A stretch of DNA of 64,000 nt from Klebsiella planticola ATCC 33531. GTDB taxonomy: Bacteria > Pseudomonadota > Gammaproteobacteria > Enterobacterales > Enterobacteriaceae. The position numbers and the translations under genes were made by a program. Shown in pieces: positions 1 to 9,789 of the stretch. The notes under the pieces were generated by a model. That model ran no database searches. It was not told where the DNA came from and worked only from the letters and a program-made list of their open reading frames with translations. The DNA lies in the NCBI RefSeq assembly GCF_000735435.1, contig NZ_JMPP01000003.1, positions 1 to 64,000 of the forward strand. Reading direction: 5' to 3'. How positions within the stretch are numbered: position 1 is the first letter of the stretch; each line of letters opens with the position of its first letter.

Positions 1-659
1 CGACTTCATCACCGCCGATGTCCGGTACGTGAACGTCTTTCGCGCCAGCTGCTGCCGCCGGTGCCGCGGCAGCGGCCGGAGCGGCTGCCTGTGCCGGGGC
101 CGCAGCAGGTGCTGCACCAGCCACTTCGAAGACCATGATCAGCGAGCCGGTAGACACTTTGTCGCCGGTGTTGATTTTGATCTCTTTCACGGTACCCGCG
201 AACGGCGCCGGAACTTCCATAGAGGCTTTATCGCCTTCTACGGTGATCAGGGACTGTTCAGCCGCAACGGTATCGCCCACTTTAACCTATGATCTCAGTG
301 ACTTCAACTTCGTCGCCGCCGATATCCGGTACGTGAACGTCTTTTGCCGCCGCTGCAGCAGGTGCTGCTGCCGGGGCCGCTTCTTTCTTCTCTTCTGCCT
401 TGGCAGGTGCAGCATCAGCTGCACCGTCGGCGGAATCGAAAATCATGATCAGTTTGCCGGTCTCAGTTTTGTCGCCGACAGAGACTTTGATCTCTTTTAC
501 GACGCCAGCCTGCGGAGACGGGACTTCCATAGAAGCTTTATCGCCTTCTACAGTGATCAGCGACTGTTCGGCTTCAACTTTATCGCCTACTTTGACCAGG
601 ATCTCGGTGATTTCAACTTCATCAGCCCCGATGTCCGGTACATTGATTTCGATAGCCAT
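1..659 (-). pseudogene. aceF: Dihydrolipoyl acetyltransferase (PDH E2), 5' part, frameshifted
   Basis: E2 core subunit of pyruvate dehydrogenase, transferring acetyl groups from lipoate to CoA. From the ATG at 659 the first lipoyl domain (about residues 1-75, lipoyl-lysine motif GDKASME) and an Ala/Pro linker are intact. The second lipoyl domain opens normally, but one extra T at about 288 (plus strand AACCTATG where AACCATG keeps frame) shifts the frame and gives a stop at 282-284. Past that base the correct frame continues through the rest of lipoyl domain 2, another Ala/Pro linker and the start of a third domain at the window edge. RBS AGAGGT precedes the start, 15 bases after aceE. The catalytic domain lies outside the window. 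It is either a real aceF mutation or a sequencing/assembly error; the latter seems more likely because no other gene here is broken. Confidence 0.93.
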
Positions 660-673
660 TATTCTTTTACCTC

Positions 674-3337
674 TTACGCCAGACGCGGGTTAACTTTTTC
701 TGCATCGATGTTGAATTTGATGATGGCATCTGCCACCACTTTCTTATCGATTTCGCCACGTTTAGCCAGTTCGCCCAGTGCCGCTACCACCACATAAGAA
801 GCATCAACTTCGAAGTGGTGACGCAGGTTCTCACGGCTGTCGGAACGTCCGAAGCCATCAGTACCCAGCACGCGGTAGTCGTCAGCCGGTACATAAGTAC
901 GGACCTGCTCGGCGAACAGTTTCATATAGTCGGTTGATGCTACAGCCGGAGCGTCGTTCATCACCTGAGCGATGTACGGAACGCGCGGAGTTTCCAGCGG
1001 GTGCAGCATGTTCCAGCGCTCACAGTCCTGACCATCACGGGCCAGTTCGGTGAAGGAGGTGACGGAGTACACGTCAGAGCCCACGCCGTAGTCTTTCGCC
1101 AGGATCTGCGCTGCTTCACGAACGTGACGCAGGATAGAACCGGAGCCCAGCAGCTGAACTTTACCTTTGCTACCTTCAACGGTTTCGAGTTTATAGATAC
1201 CTTTACGGATACCTTCCTCGGCACCTGCTGGCATCGCCGGCATGTGGTAGTTTTCGTTCAGCGTGGTGATGTAGTAGTAAACGTTCTCTTGTTTCTCACC
1301 GTACATACGCTCCAGACCATCGTGCATGATGACTGCAACTTCGTACGCGTAAGACGGATCGTAAGAGATACAGTTCGGAATAGTCAGAGACTGAATATGG
1401 CTGTGGCCATCTTCGTGCTGCAGACCTTCACCGTTCAGCGTGGTACGACCGGAAGTCCCGCCGACCAGGAAGCCGCGAGCCTGCTGATCGCCAGCCTGCC
1501 AGCACAGGTCGCCGATACGCTGGAACCCGAACATGGAGTAGTAGATGTAGAACGGGATCATCGGCAGGTTGTTGGTGCTGTAAGACGTTGCCGCCGCCAG
1601 CCAGGATGCGCCTGCGCCCAGTTCGTTGATCCCTTCCTGCAGGATCTGACCTTTTTCGTCTTCTTTGTAGTAAGCAACCTGCTCACGGTCCTGCGGGGTG
1701 TACTGCTGGCCGTTCGGGCTGTAGATACCAATCTGACGGAACAGGCCTTCCATACCAAAGGTACGCGCTTCATCGGCGATGATCGGCACGAGGCGGTCTT
1801 TGATGGACTTGTTCTTCAGCATCACGTTCAGGGCACGAACGAACGCGATAGTGGTAGAAATTTCTTTGTTCTGCTCTTCCAGCAGCGGAGCAAAATCTTC
1901 CAGGGTCGGCAGCTCCAGCTTCTCATCGAAGTTCGGCTGACGGCTCGGCAGATAGCCGTGCAGTTTCTGACGCTGAGCGTGCAGATAGGTATGCTCTTCG
2001 GAGCCTTCCGGGAAGGTCACGTACGGCAGTTTTTCGATATCCGCATCGGCAACCGGAACATTGAAACGATCGCGAACATAGCGAACGCCGTCCATGTTCA
2101 TTTTCTTCACCTGGTGAGCGATGTTTTTACCTTCAGCGGTATCGCCCATGCCATACCCTTTAATGGTATGTGCCAGGATAACGGTCGCTTTGCCTTTGGT
2201 CTCCTGCGCTTTTTTCAGTGCAGCAAAGACTTTCTTCGGATCGTGACCACCGCGGTTCAGAGCCCAGATCTGCTCGTCAGTCCAGTCGGCAACCAGCGCG
2301 GCGGTTTCCGGATATTTACCGAAGAAGTGCTCGCGAACGTACGCGCCATCTTTGGATTTGAAGGTCTGGTAGTCACCGTCAACGGTTTCGTTCATCAGCT
2401 GAATCAGCTTACCGCTGGTGTCTTTACGCAGCAGCTCATCCCAACGACCGCCCCAGATAACCTTGATAACGTTCCAGCCGGCACCGGCGAAGATACCTTC
2501 CAGCTCGTTAATGATTTTGCCGTTACCGGTGACCGGGCCGTCCAGACGCTGCAGGTTGCAGTTGATGACGAAGACCAGGTTATCCAGTTTTTCACGGGTC
2601 GCGATGGTGATAGCGCCTTTAGATTCCGGCTCGTCCATCTCGCCGTCGCCCAGGAAGGCATAAACGGTTTGTTTAGAGGTGTCTTTCAGACCGCGGTGTT
2701 CCAGATACTTGAGGAATTTCGCCTGATAGATAGCGCCGATTGGGCCCAGACCCATGGAGACGGTCGGGAACTGCCAGAATTCCGGCATCAGTTTCGGGTG
2801 CGGATAAGAGGACAGACCGTTACCGTGAACTTCCTGACGGAAGTTGTTCATCTGCTCTTCGGTCAGACGGCCTTCGAGGAACGCACGTGCGTATACGCCC
2901 GGAGAAATGTGGCCCTGGAAGTAAACCAGGTCGCCGCCATCCTGCTCGTTGCGCGCACGGAAGAAGTGGTTAAAGCACACTTCATAGAACGTTGCGGAGG
3001 ACTGGAAGGAAGCCATGTGGCCACCCAGTTCCAGATCTTTTTTCGATGCGCGCAGAACGGTCATGATGGCGTTCCAACGAATCGCAGAACGAATTCGACG
3101 TTCCAGATCCAGATTCCCCGGATATTCCGGTTCGTCTTCAACGGCAATAGTGTTGACGTAACTGCCTGTAGATGTGCCAGCAGCAACCTTCACCCCGCCT
3201 TTGCGGGCTTCAGAAAGGAGTTGGTCAATCAGATACTGAGCACGCTCAACACCTTCTTCACGGATGACCGATTCGATCGCCTGTAGCCAGTCGCGAGTTT
3301 CGATCGGATCCACGTCATTTGGTAAACGTTCTGACAT
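674..3337 (-). CDS. aceE: Pyruvate dehydrogenase E1 component
   Basis: Thiamine-diphosphate-dependent E1 subunit that decarboxylates pyruvate and acetylates the lipoyl domains of AceF. At 887 residues it matches the usual homodimeric enterobacterial E1 length. The ThDP/Mg motif is visible as GDGEMDEPE (GDG at residues 230-232) followed by [10 protein letters not shown] near 259-268. It starts with ATG ([10 protein letters not shown]) after a GGGGG-type RBS. It lies between pdhR and aceF on the minus strand, as in the pdhR-aceEF-lpd operon. The gap to pdhR is longer than I recall for E. coli because it carries an ERIC element. Control by PdhR is inferred from the operator upstream of pdhR. Confidence 0.98.
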   Translation of the reverse strand: MSERLPNDVDPIETRDWLQAIESVIREEGVERAQYLIDQLLSEARKGGVKVAAGTSTGSYVNTIAVEDEPEYPGNLDLERRIRSAIRWNAIMTVLRASKKDLELGGHMASFQSSATFYEVCFNHFFRARNEQDGGDLVYFQGHISPGVYARAFLEGRLTEEQMNNFRQEVHGNGLSSYPHPKLMPEFWQFPTVSMGLGPIGAIYQAKFLKYLEHRGLKDTSKQTVYAFLGDGEMDEPESKGAITIATREKLDNLVFVINCNLQRLDGPVTGNGKIINELEGIFAGAGWNVIKVIWGGRWDELLRKDTSGKLIQLMNETVDGDYQTFKSKDGAYVREHFFGKYPETAALVADWTDEQIWALNRGGHDPKKVFAALKKAQETKGKATVILAHTIKGYGMGDTAEGKNIAHQVKKMNMDGVRYVRDRFNVPVADADIEKLPYVTFPEGSEEHTYLHAQRQKLHGYLPSRQPNFDEKLELPTLEDFAPLLEEQNKEISTTIAFVRALNVMLKNKSIKDRLVPIIADEARTFGMEGLFRQIGIYSPNGQQYTPQDREQVAYYKEDEKGQILQEGINELGAGASWLAAATSYSTNNLPMIPFYIYYSMFGFQRIGDLCWQAGDQQARGFLVGGTSGRTTLNGEGLQHEDGHSHIQSLTIPNCISYDPSYAYEVAVIMHDGLERMYGEKQENVYYYITTLNENYHMPAMPAGAEEGIRKGIYKLETVEGSKGKVQLLGSGSILRHVREAAQILAKDYGVGSDVYSVTSFTELARDGQDCERWNMLHPLETPRVPYIAQVMNDAPAVASTDYMKLFAEQVRTYVPADDYRVLGTDGFGRSDSRENLRHHFEVDASYVVVAALGELAKRGEIDKKVVADAIIKFNIDAEKVNPRLA

Positions 3338-3376
3338 GGGGGGTATTCCTTATCTATCTAATCGTTGATTAATCTG

Positions 3377-3546
3377 GAACCTGTCCCATTGCACTCTTTG
3401 TTCTTCATACTTCCGGCTGTATCTTTGTTGGCTGCGCTTCCTCATCCCTGTCACATAGTTCACTATGCTCCAGGGAATTCGCGCGCTTGCCGCCGCGATA
3501 CATCCAAAATTATTTTGAACAACTAAAAGTGCAATAAGACAGGTTC
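3377..3546 (-). repeat. Long inverted repeat in the pdhR-aceE leader, loop filled by ERIC
   Basis: The left arm, 3377-3399 (starting GAACCTGTC and containing ATTGCACT), is complementary to the right arm, 3525-3546 (AGTGCAAT, then GACAGGTTC), with about two mismatches in about 20 bp. On the minus-strand transcript this forms a hairpin just upstream of aceE. The ERIC element occupies its loop. From memory, E. coli K-12 has the same hairpin here with a short loop. The function is unknown; it could affect mRNA stability or termination between pdhR and aceE. Confidence 0.75.
3399..3524 (-). repeat. ERIC element (intergenic repeat)
   Basis: About 126 bp imperfect palindrome matching the Enterobacterial Repetitive Intergenic Consensus, read on the minus strand: TTCAAAATAATT end, GGCGGCAAGCG, a central AGCATAG...CTATGTGAC, then GCGCAGCCAAC and GAAGTATGAAG. 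It closely resembles the copy at 54697-54826. It is transcribed inside the pdh operon and nested in the inverted repeat described separately. Confidence 0.88.
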
Positions 3547-3578
3547 TGCGTTTAGTTGCCGCGCTCTAAAAATGGCGC

Positions 3579-4358
3579 TTAAGAACCGGAGTTCTCATCT
3601 TTCCGTTGCTGTAAACGACGCAGTGAGCGTTCTCGACGACTCTCCTCACGGCTACGATCCAGCAAAATTTCTTCAATGAACGCCAGGTGTCGATGCGACG
3701 CTTCACGCGCCTGCTCCGGCTCTCCGGCGATTATCGCCTCGAAAATACGAGTGCGATGATTGCTGACCTGCGGAAGCATCTCCCGACGGGCATACAACAA
3801 TTCAAAGTTCTGACGAACGTTTTGCGCGAGCATCGGCTCCATGCAGCGTAGCAGATGGAGCAGCACGACATTGTGCGCCGCTTCGGTGACGGCAATTTGA
3901 TACTGGACGACGGCGTCAGATTCGGCGTCAAGGTCGCCAGACTGCTGAGCCCGTTCGATAGCCTGATGCAGCTCGCGAATACGTTCGCGGTCAGCATCAT
4001 TGCTGCGTAGCGCCGCGTAATAAGCCGCGATGCCTTCCAGCGCGTGGCGGGTTTCCAGCAGATCAAATTGGGATTCAGGGTGATCGGACAGTAGCTCGAC
4101 CAGCGGGTCGCTGAAGCTCTGCCACAGGCTGCTCTGTACAAAAGTTCCACCGCCCTGGCGACGAAGCAACAAGCCCTTGGCTTCGAGGCGTTGAATCGCC
4201 TCACGCAGCGAGGGGCGGGAAACGTCGAACTGTTTGGCCAGTTCGCGTTCAGGCGGGAGTTTTTCACCGGGGCGTAAGGTCCCCTCAAGGATTAAAAACT
4301 CAAGCTGCTGCTCTATCACATCAGATAGTTTTGGTTGGCGGATTTTGCTGTAGGCCAT
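3579..4358 (-). CDS. pdhR: Pyruvate-responsive GntR-family repressor PdhR
   Basis: FadR-subfamily GntR regulator that represses the pdh operon and is released by pyruvate. The N-terminal winged helix covers about residues 10-75 ([10 protein letters not shown] and [13 protein letters not shown] are typical of the GntR helix-turn-helix). The rest is the all-helical FCD effector domain. The start chosen is ATG at 4358 ([10 protein letters not shown]), giving 259 residues against 254 recalled for E. coli, with a few extra residues at the C-terminus. A longer in-frame start at 4403 would run through the operator and is rejected. First gene of the pdhR-aceE-aceF operon. Confidence 0.97.
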   Translation of the reverse strand: MAYSKIRQPKLSDVIEQQLEFLILEGTLRPGEKLPPERELAKQFDVSRPSLREAIQRLEAKGLLLRRQGGGTFVQSSLWQSFSDPLVELLSDHPESQFDLLETRHALEGIAAYYAALRSNDADRERIRELHQAIERAQQSGDLDAESDAVVQYQIAVTEAAHNVVLLHLLRCMEPMLAQNVRQNFELLYARREMLPQVSNHRTRIFEAIIAGEPEQAREASHRHLAFIEEILLDRSREESRRERSLRRLQQRKDENSGS

Positions 4359-4388
4359 ATTCCCTGTCTCTGCCATTAGCCCGTAGTC

Positions 4389-4405
4389 AATTGGTCTTAC
4401 CAATT
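4389..4405. promoter_or_regulatory. PdhR operator
   Basis: Perfect 17-bp palindrome AATTGGTCTTACCAATT, 30 bases upstream of the pdhR start. It matches the established PdhR box ATTGGTnnnACCAAT, which indicates autoregulation of the pdh operon. Confidence 0.92.
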
Positions 4406-5001
4406 CGCAGTTCGTAGCGGTAAAGTAACAAAGTATTCACCTTCTGTCCATACAGGTTTTGATTGAAATCAGGAAACCACGCACATTTTAACAACCTTAC
4501 AGAAATAACATTTCAGAATTGTAACTTCACACAAATGATGTGTTTACCCCATAAGAGGTAGCGTTAACGTTTATGAAACGAAAAATTAGGCTATCTGAAC
4601 CGATTCAACTCAGCAAAACTCAATTAATTATTCATAAATAGTGAATATCCAGCCACCTCAGGCGAATTGCTTTCACCGGCCTGCTATTTACAAATGGTTT
4701 CTTTTTGCTCGCTTCGTCATCATCCCTTCATAAAGCAGGTGCATTCACTCGCGCTTATCACTATTCTCGGTGAGACGAAAGGCCTTTTGGTGTTTTTATG
4801 TTTCGCCTTCCGTAAAGAAATCAATACGAAAACGGAATTTCGCAATTACACCACACAACAATATGTAAGCTGAATCAATCAGGACAGAGCTGACCAAAAC
4901 GCCCGTGAATTTAGATAGCTATGCTATCTGGCAGGGACAGACAACGAAGCAGTAGCCTGAAGGACGACGCGTATAAACATAATAACCACACACGAGGTTT
5001 C
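4406..5001. other. AT-rich pdhR-aroP divergent intergenic region
   Basis: About 600 bp between divergent pdhR and aroP. It must hold both promoters, but I could not place convincing -35/-10 pairs or TyrR boxes. A perfect 17-bp palindrome, AGATAGCTATGCTATCT, lies at 4913-4929 in the aroP leader. A 68-codon open frame at 4667-4873 has no recognisable features and is not called. Confidence 0.6.
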
Positions 5002-6375
5002 ATGATGGAAGGTCAACAGCATGGCGATCGGCTCAAGCGCGGCCTGAAAAACCGCCATATTCAGCTTATTGCTCTGGGCGGCGCTATCGGCACCGGCCTG
5101 TTTCTGGGCAGTGCATCCGTTATTCAGTCCGCCGGCCCCGGGATTATTCTGGGCTATGCGATCGCCGGTTTTATCGCCTTCCTGATCATGCGTCAGCTGG
5201 GTGAGATGGTCGTAGAAGAGCCGGTGGCAGGTTCATTCAGTCATTTTGCGTATAAATACTGGGGCGGTTTTGCCGGCTTTGCTTCCGGTTGGAACTACTG
5301 GGTACTGTACGTTCTGGTGGCCATGGCCGAGTTGACCGCCGTCGGGAAATATATTCAGTTCTGGTGGCCCGAAATCCCAACCTGGGTGTCCGCTGCGGTG
5401 TTCTTTATTGCCATCAATGCTATTAACCTGACCAACGTGAAAGTGTTTGGTGAAATGGAGTTCTGGTTCGCCATTATTAAAGTGGTGGCCGTTGTGGCGA
5501 TGATTCTGTTTGGCGGCTGGCTGCTGTTCAGCGGCAACGGCGGCCCGCAGGCAACCGTACGCAACCTGTGGGACCAGGGCGGGTTCCTGCCGCATGGCTT
5601 CACCGGGCTGGTGATGATGATGGCGATTATCATGTTCTCATTTGGTGGTCTGGAGCTGGTCGGGATCACGGCTGCTGAAGCGGATAATCCGGAACAGAGC
5701 ATCCCAAAAGCCACCAACCAGGTTATCTACCGTATCCTGATTTTCTATGTGGGCTCGCTGGCCGTTCTGCTTTCACTGCTGCCGTGGACGCGCGTCACCG
5801 CAGACACCAGTCCGTTCGTGCTGATCTTCCACGAGCTGGGTGATACCTTTGTGGCCAACGCCCTGAACGTCGTGGTACTGACCGCTGCACTGTCCGTGTA
5901 TAACAGCTGCGTATACTGCAACAGCCGCATGTTGTTCGGTCTGGCCCAGCAGGGGAACGCCCCGAAAGCGCTGATGAGCGTTGATAAGCGCGGCGTGCCG
6001 GTCAATACCATTCTGGTCTCTGCCGTGGTCACCGCGCTGTGCGTCCTGATTAACTACTTCGCACCGGAGTCGGCCTTTGGCCTGCTCATGGCGCTGGTGG
6101 TCTCCGCGCTGGTGATTAACTGGGCGATGATTAGCCTGGCGCATATGAAGTTCCGTCGCGCTAAGCAGCAGCAGGGTGTGGTTTCACGCTTCCCGGCGCT
6201 GTTTTACCCGGTCGGCAACTGGGTCTGCCTGCTGTTCATGGTGGCGGTGCTGGTGATTATGCTGATGACGCCGGGCATGGCGATTTCCGTTTACCTGATC
6301 CCGGTATGGATTGCGATTCTGGGTATCGGCTATCTGTTTAAACAGAAAAGCGCCAGCGCACTAAAAGCACAATAA
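5002..6375 (+). CDS. aroP: Aromatic amino acid permease AroP
   Basis: Inner-membrane proton symporter for Phe, Tyr and Trp, of the APC superfamily (amino acid transporter family). 457 residues from the ATG at 5002 (MMEGQQHGDR), the same length as in E. coli; an upstream in-frame start at 4921 is rejected. The conserved first membrane segment GGAIGTGLFLGSA is visible at about residues 22-34 and about 12 hydrophobic segments follow. RBS GAGG lies 5-8 bases before the start. Monocistronic, facing away from pdhR and followed by an inverted repeat. Confidence 0.97.
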   Translation: MMEGQQHGDRLKRGLKNRHIQLIALGGAIGTGLFLGSASVIQSAGPGIILGYAIAGFIAFLIMRQLGEMVVEEPVAGSFSHFAYKYWGGFAGFASGWNYWVLYVLVAMAELTAVGKYIQFWWPEIPTWVSAAVFFIAINAINLTNVKVFGEMEFWFAIIKVVAVVAMILFGGWLLFSGNGGPQATVRNLWDQGGFLPHGFTGLVMMMAIIMFSFGGLELVGITAAEADNPEQSIPKATNQVIYRILIFYVGSLAVLLSLLPWTRVTADTSPFVLIFHELGDTFVANALNVVVLTAALSVYNSCVYCNSRMLFGLAQQGNAPKALMSVDKRGVPVNTILVSAVVTALCVLINYFAPESAFGLLMALVVSALVINWAMISLAHMKFRRAKQQQGVVSRFPALFYPVGNWVCLLFMVAVLVIMLMTPGMAISVYLIPVWIAILGIGYLFKQKSASALKAQ

Positions 6376-6390
6376 TACATCTCCCTATTC

Positions 6391-6417
6391 TGTGCCCGTC
6401 CCGTCATGGCGGGCACA
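6391..6417 (+). terminator. Inverted repeat after aroP
   Basis: TGTGCCCG (6391-6398) pairs with CGGGCACA (6410-6417), 15 bases after the aroP stop. There is no T tract, so it may be a Rho-type or processing hairpin rather than a classical terminator. Confidence 0.5.
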
Positions 6418-6547
6418 GAGCATTGTTATCTGGTTCACACTTTCCCTTCCACAGTCGTTTTATCCATATCGTCGACCTGATACTGCAACGCATTTATCGG
6501 TGATTGCGCAAATAATTCTCTCCATACCGCAACGGGGAGATCTCCAG

Positions 6548-7954
6548 ATGGCAGGCAATAAACTTTCAGTGAGAGAAAAGATTGGCTATGGGATGGGCGA
6601 TGCCGGATGCAACATCATATTTGGCGCCATCATGCTGTTTGTTAACTACTTTTACACCGATATTTTTGGCCTCGCGCCAGCGTTAGTGGGCGTTTTGCTA
6701 CTCTCCGTACGCGTCATCGATGCTGTGACCGACCCGATCATGGGCGCCATGGCCGATCGTACGCGCAGTAAATATGGCCGCTTCCGTCCGTGGCTACTGT
6801 GGATGGCCTTCCCCTACGCGCTGTTCAGCGTCCTGATGTTCACCACGCCGGAATGGACCTATCACAGCAAAGTTATCTATGCCTTCGTCACCTACTTCCT
6901 GCTCTCGCTGACCTATACCGCGATTAACATTCCCTACTGCTCGTTAGGCAGCGTGATTACTAACGATCCGCAGGAGCGCGTCGCCTGCCAGTCGTATCGT
7001 TTTGTTATGGTCGGTATTGCCACGCTGCTGCTGTCGCTGACGCTGCTGCCGATGGCCGACTGGTTCGGTGGCGCTGATAAAGCCAAAGGTTATCAGATGG
7101 CGATAACCGTACTGGCTGCAATTGGTATGTGTATGTTTTTATTCTGCTTTTCCACCGTCCGTGAACGTGTGCGCCCGGCTGTGCAGACTCATGATGAACT
7201 GAAGCAAGACTTTAAGGACGTCTGGAAAAACGATCAGTGGGTTCGCATCCTGCTGTTAACGCTGTGCAACGTCTGCCCCGGGTTTATCCGCATGGCCGCC
7301 ACCATGTACTACGTGACCTGGGTCATGCAGCAAAGCACCCACTTTGCGACGCTGTTTATCAGCCTCGGCGTCGTCGGGATGATGATCGGCAGTATGCTGG
7401 CAAAAGTGCTGACCGATCGCTGGTGTAAGCTGCAGGTCTTCTTCTGGACCAATATCGCCCTGGCGATTTTCTCCTGCGCGTTCTACTTCTTCGACCCACA
7501 TGCCACCATGATGATTATGGTGCTCTACTTCCTGCTCAACATCCTGCATCAGATCCCGTCGCCGCTGCACTGGTCCCTGATGGCTGACGTCGATGATTAC
7601 GGCGAGTGGAAAACCGGCAAACGCATCACCGGGATCAGCTTCTCCGGTAATCTTTTCTTCCTGAAAGTCGGGCTGGCGGTAGCGGGCGCGATGGTCGGTT
7701 TCCTGCTCTCCTGGTACGGTTACGATGCCGGTGCTAAAGAGCAGAGCGCCTCGGCGGTAAACGGTATCGTGCTGCTGTTCAGCATCATTCCAGGTATTGG
7801 CTACCTGATTACCGCAGGCGTCGTGCGGATGCTGAAGGTCAACCGCGAGTTTATGTGCCAAATCCAGGCGGACCTGGAAAAACGTCGCGCTAACTATGAG
7901 GAACTCAATACCTGGCAGGATCTCAAAACCAGTGAACACATAAGGAAAGCTTGA
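6548..7954 (+). CDS. GPH-family sugar:cation symporter (XynT/YagG/YicJ-like)
   Basis: Predicted inner-membrane symporter of the glycoside-pentoside-hexuronide family within the MFS. 468 residues from the ATG at 6548 (MAGNKLSVRE), with GGGGAG as RBS. Family features include the N-terminal KIGYGMGDAGCN, the DAVTDPIMG segment, GRFRPWLLW at about residue 80, and about 12 membrane segments. It overlaps the GH43 gene by one base (TGATG), so the two are translationally coupled. The partner suggests uptake of arabinosides or xylosides. The substrate cannot be read from sequence. Confidence 0.9.
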   Translation: MAGNKLSVREKIGYGMGDAGCNIIFGAIMLFVNYFYTDIFGLAPALVGVLLLSVRVIDAVTDPIMGAMADRTRSKYGRFRPWLLWMAFPYALFSVLMFTTPEWTYHSKVIYAFVTYFLLSLTYTAINIPYCSLGSVITNDPQERVACQSYRFVMVGIATLLLSLTLLPMADWFGGADKAKGYQMAITVLAAIGMCMFLFCFSTVRERVRPAVQTHDELKQDFKDVWKNDQWVRILLLTLCNVCPGFIRMAATMYYVTWVMQQSTHFATLFISLGVVGMMIGSMLAKVLTDRWCKLQVFFWTNIALAIFSCAFYFFDPHATMMIMVLYFLLNILHQIPSPLHWSLMADVDDYGEWKTGKRITGISFSGNLFFLKVGLAVAGAMVGFLLSWYGYDAGAKEQSASAVNGIVLLFSIIPGIGYLITAGVVRMLKVNREFMCQIQADLEKRRANYEELNTWQDLKTSEHIRKA

Positions 7955-8904
7955 TGAGCAACTGGCCTAATCCGTTTATTGAACAACGCGCGGACCCCTA
8001 TATTCTGCGCCATCAGGATCACTACTATTTTATCGCCTCGGTCCCGGAATATGACCGGCTGGAGATTCGTCGCGCGGCGACGCTGGAAGGCCTGCGCGAA
8101 GCGCCGCCGGTGGTGGTCTGGCGTAAACCGGAGAGCGGCCCGATGAGCCAGCTCATCTGGGCACCGGAACTGCATGAAATTGACGGGAAATGGTATATCT
8201 ATTTTGCCGCCGCTCACACCCACGACCTGGACCAACTCGGGATGTTCCAGCACCGGATGTTTGTCCTCGAATGTGCCGACAGCGACCCGCTCAGCGGCCA
8301 GTGGGTTGAAAAAGGTCAGGTAAAAACGCCCTTCGATACCTTTGCGCTGGATGCCACCACCTTTCAGCATCAGGGCAGGCGGTGGTATCTGTGGGCGCAG
8401 AAAGCTCCACATATTGCAGGCAATTCCAACCTCTATCTGGCGGAGCTGGCAAACCCGTGGACGCTAAAAGGTGAGCCTGTAATGCTGAGCAAACCGGAGT
8501 TTGACTGGGAATGTCGCGGTTTTCGGGTCAATGAAGGCCCGGCGGTTCTGGTTCACGGGGAGCAGCTGTTTGTCAGCTATTCCGCCAGCGCGACCGATGA
8601 AAACTACTGCATGGGACTCTTGTGGATAGACCTGCTGGCCGACCCGCTGCGCCCGGAGAACTGGCATAAATCGCCGGAGCCCGTATTTCGCACCAGCGAT
8701 GAGAATCATCAGTATGGCCCCGGCCACAACGGTTTTACGCAAACGCCGGAAGGGGAAGATGTGCTGGTCTACCATGCGCGGAACTATACCGGGATTGAAG
8801 GCGATCCGCTGTACGATCCGAATCGCCATACGCGGCTCAAGCGGGTTCGCTGGCAAGAAAACGGGATGCCTGACTTCGGCATCCCGCCTGCCGATACGTA
8901 TTGA
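7954..8904 (+). CDS. Glycoside hydrolase family 43 (alpha-L-arabinofuranosidase-like)
   Basis: 316-residue single-domain five-bladed beta-propeller glycosidase without signal peptide, so probably cytoplasmic, acting on oligosaccharides brought in by the adjacent symporter. The expected GH43 triad is visible: Asp14 (RADPYI, base), Asp133 (ALDATTF, pKa modulator) and Glu194 (VNEGP, acid). The start is the ATG at 7954, overlapping the symporter stop, with RBS AAGGAAAG. The ending GHNGFTQTPEG/YHARNY pattern resembles exo-alpha-arabinofuranosidases more than xylosidases, but beta-xylosidase activity cannot be excluded. The pair interrupts the usual aroP-ampE adjacency. Confidence 0.88.
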   Translation: MSNWPNPFIEQRADPYILRHQDHYYFIASVPEYDRLEIRRAATLEGLREAPPVVVWRKPESGPMSQLIWAPELHEIDGKWYIYFAAAHTHDLDQLGMFQHRMFVLECADSDPLSGQWVEKGQVKTPFDTFALDATTFQHQGRRWYLWAQKAPHIAGNSNLYLAELANPWTLKGEPVMLSKPEFDWECRGFRVNEGPAVLVHGEQLFVSYSASATDENYCMGLLWIDLLADPLRPENWHKSPEPVFRTSDENHQYGPGHNGFTQTPEGEDVLVYHARNYTGIEGDPLYDPNRHTRLKRVRWQENGMPDFGIPPADTY

Positions 8905-8911
8905 TCCCCTC

Positions 8912-8933
8912 CCCCGCCCGGCGGCGGGCGGGG
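8912..8933. terminator. GC-rich hairpin between convergent GH43 gene and ampE
   Basis: CCCCGCCCG (8912-8920) pairs with CGGGCGGGG (8925-8933), loop GCGG. It lies in the 30-bp gap between convergent genes. It lacks a strong T tract on either strand. Confidence 0.6.
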
Positions 8934-8934
8934 C

Positions 8935-9789
8935 TTAAATCAAGGTACCGTAAATGGTGAGTAGCGCCATGATAACGACCACCACCAGCGACGTTTTTTT
9001 GGCCATTGAGACCGCCGCTTTAGGCGTCTCGACCTTATCCACATGCGGTTCGCGCGCCAGCGAAAACTGAGCCAGTCGGGTCAGAACCTGGTACTGCGAC
9101 GAGTGACGATCGCCCAAAGAAGCAAACCAGGCCGGCAACGCCCTTTCACCGTGCCCCACCAGCGCATAGACCACGCCGACCAGACGCACCGGCAGCCAGT
9201 CTACCACGTGCAGAATGGCATCAATCCCCGACTGTAGGCGATGGCGCGGCGTCTGATAACGTGCCAGCCACGTCTGCCAGGCGCGCAGCATACAGTAGCC
9301 AATCAGCGTAATGGGCCCCCATGGCCCGCCAACCACAAACCAGAACAGCGGAGCCAGGTAGTAGCGGTAGTTAATCCACAGCAGGGCATTTTGCAGTTCG
9401 CTCAGAAACTCGCGGTCGTCACAGCCTGGCGGCACGCCGTGAATCAGCGTCAGCTCGCTGGCCATTGCGTCGCAGGCATGACGATCGTTGCGTGATGCGG
9501 CTTTCAGATACGCATGATAGTGCAGCCGTACCCTGCCCGCGCCAATACACAGCAGGCCGAGCAAGATCCAGAAGACCAGCAGCGGGACGTTAAACAGCAC
9601 CCCGTGCAGCACGCGCTGAATAAGATAGACCACCGCCATGGCCAGCGCCGTCATCAACAGGGTCGCAGGGAGTGAAAAGTGTTTTACCCGGCGAAACAGC
9701 ACTTCCAGGCGGTGATCGAGCTGCCAGTGCTCACCCAGCTTAAACAGCCGCTCAGCGATGAGAACCAGCAGCGTAGTAAACAACGTCAT
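8935..9789 (-). CDS. ampE: Beta-lactamase regulator AmpE
   Basis: 284-residue inner-membrane protein, the length of E. coli AmpE, with about four hydrophobic segments (start [12 protein letters not shown], middle [15 protein letters not shown] and [11 protein letters not shown], end [15 protein letters not shown]). Genetically linked to ampD; proposed to act in sensing or signalling during AmpC induction, with no known enzymatic motif. Its start overlaps the ampD stop by 4 bases, so it is co-translated. Confidence 0.95.
   Translation of the reverse strand: MTLFTTLLVLIAERLFKLGEHWQLDHRLEVLFRRVKHFSLPATLLMTALAMAVVYLIQRVLHGVLFNVPLLVFWILLGLLCIGAGRVRLHYHAYLKAASRNDRHACDAMASELTLIHGVPPGCDDREFLSELQNALLWINYRYYLAPLFWFVVGGPWGPITLIGYCMLRAWQTWLARYQTPRHRLQSGIDAILHVVDWLPVRLVGVVYALVGHGERALPAWFASLGDRHSSQYQVLTRLAQFSLAREPHVDKVETPKAAVSMAKKTSLVVVVIMALLTIYGTLI

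Noticed and set aside
1-797. Plus-strand open frames across aceF
   Set aside because: Antisense shadows of repetitive lipoyl-domain and Ala/Pro-linker codons.
1001-3286. Long (761-codon) open frame on the plus strand opposite aceE
   Set aside because: Shadow of the strongly biased aceE codons on the other strand; no RBS and no recognisable domain.
4667-4873. 68-codon open frame between pdhR and aroP
   Set aside because: No convincing RBS, no domain, composition of AT-rich intergenic DNA.
4406-5001. TyrR boxes expected upstream of aroP
   Set aside because: Looked for TGTAAAN6TTTACA-like sites and found no convincing match, so none is reported.
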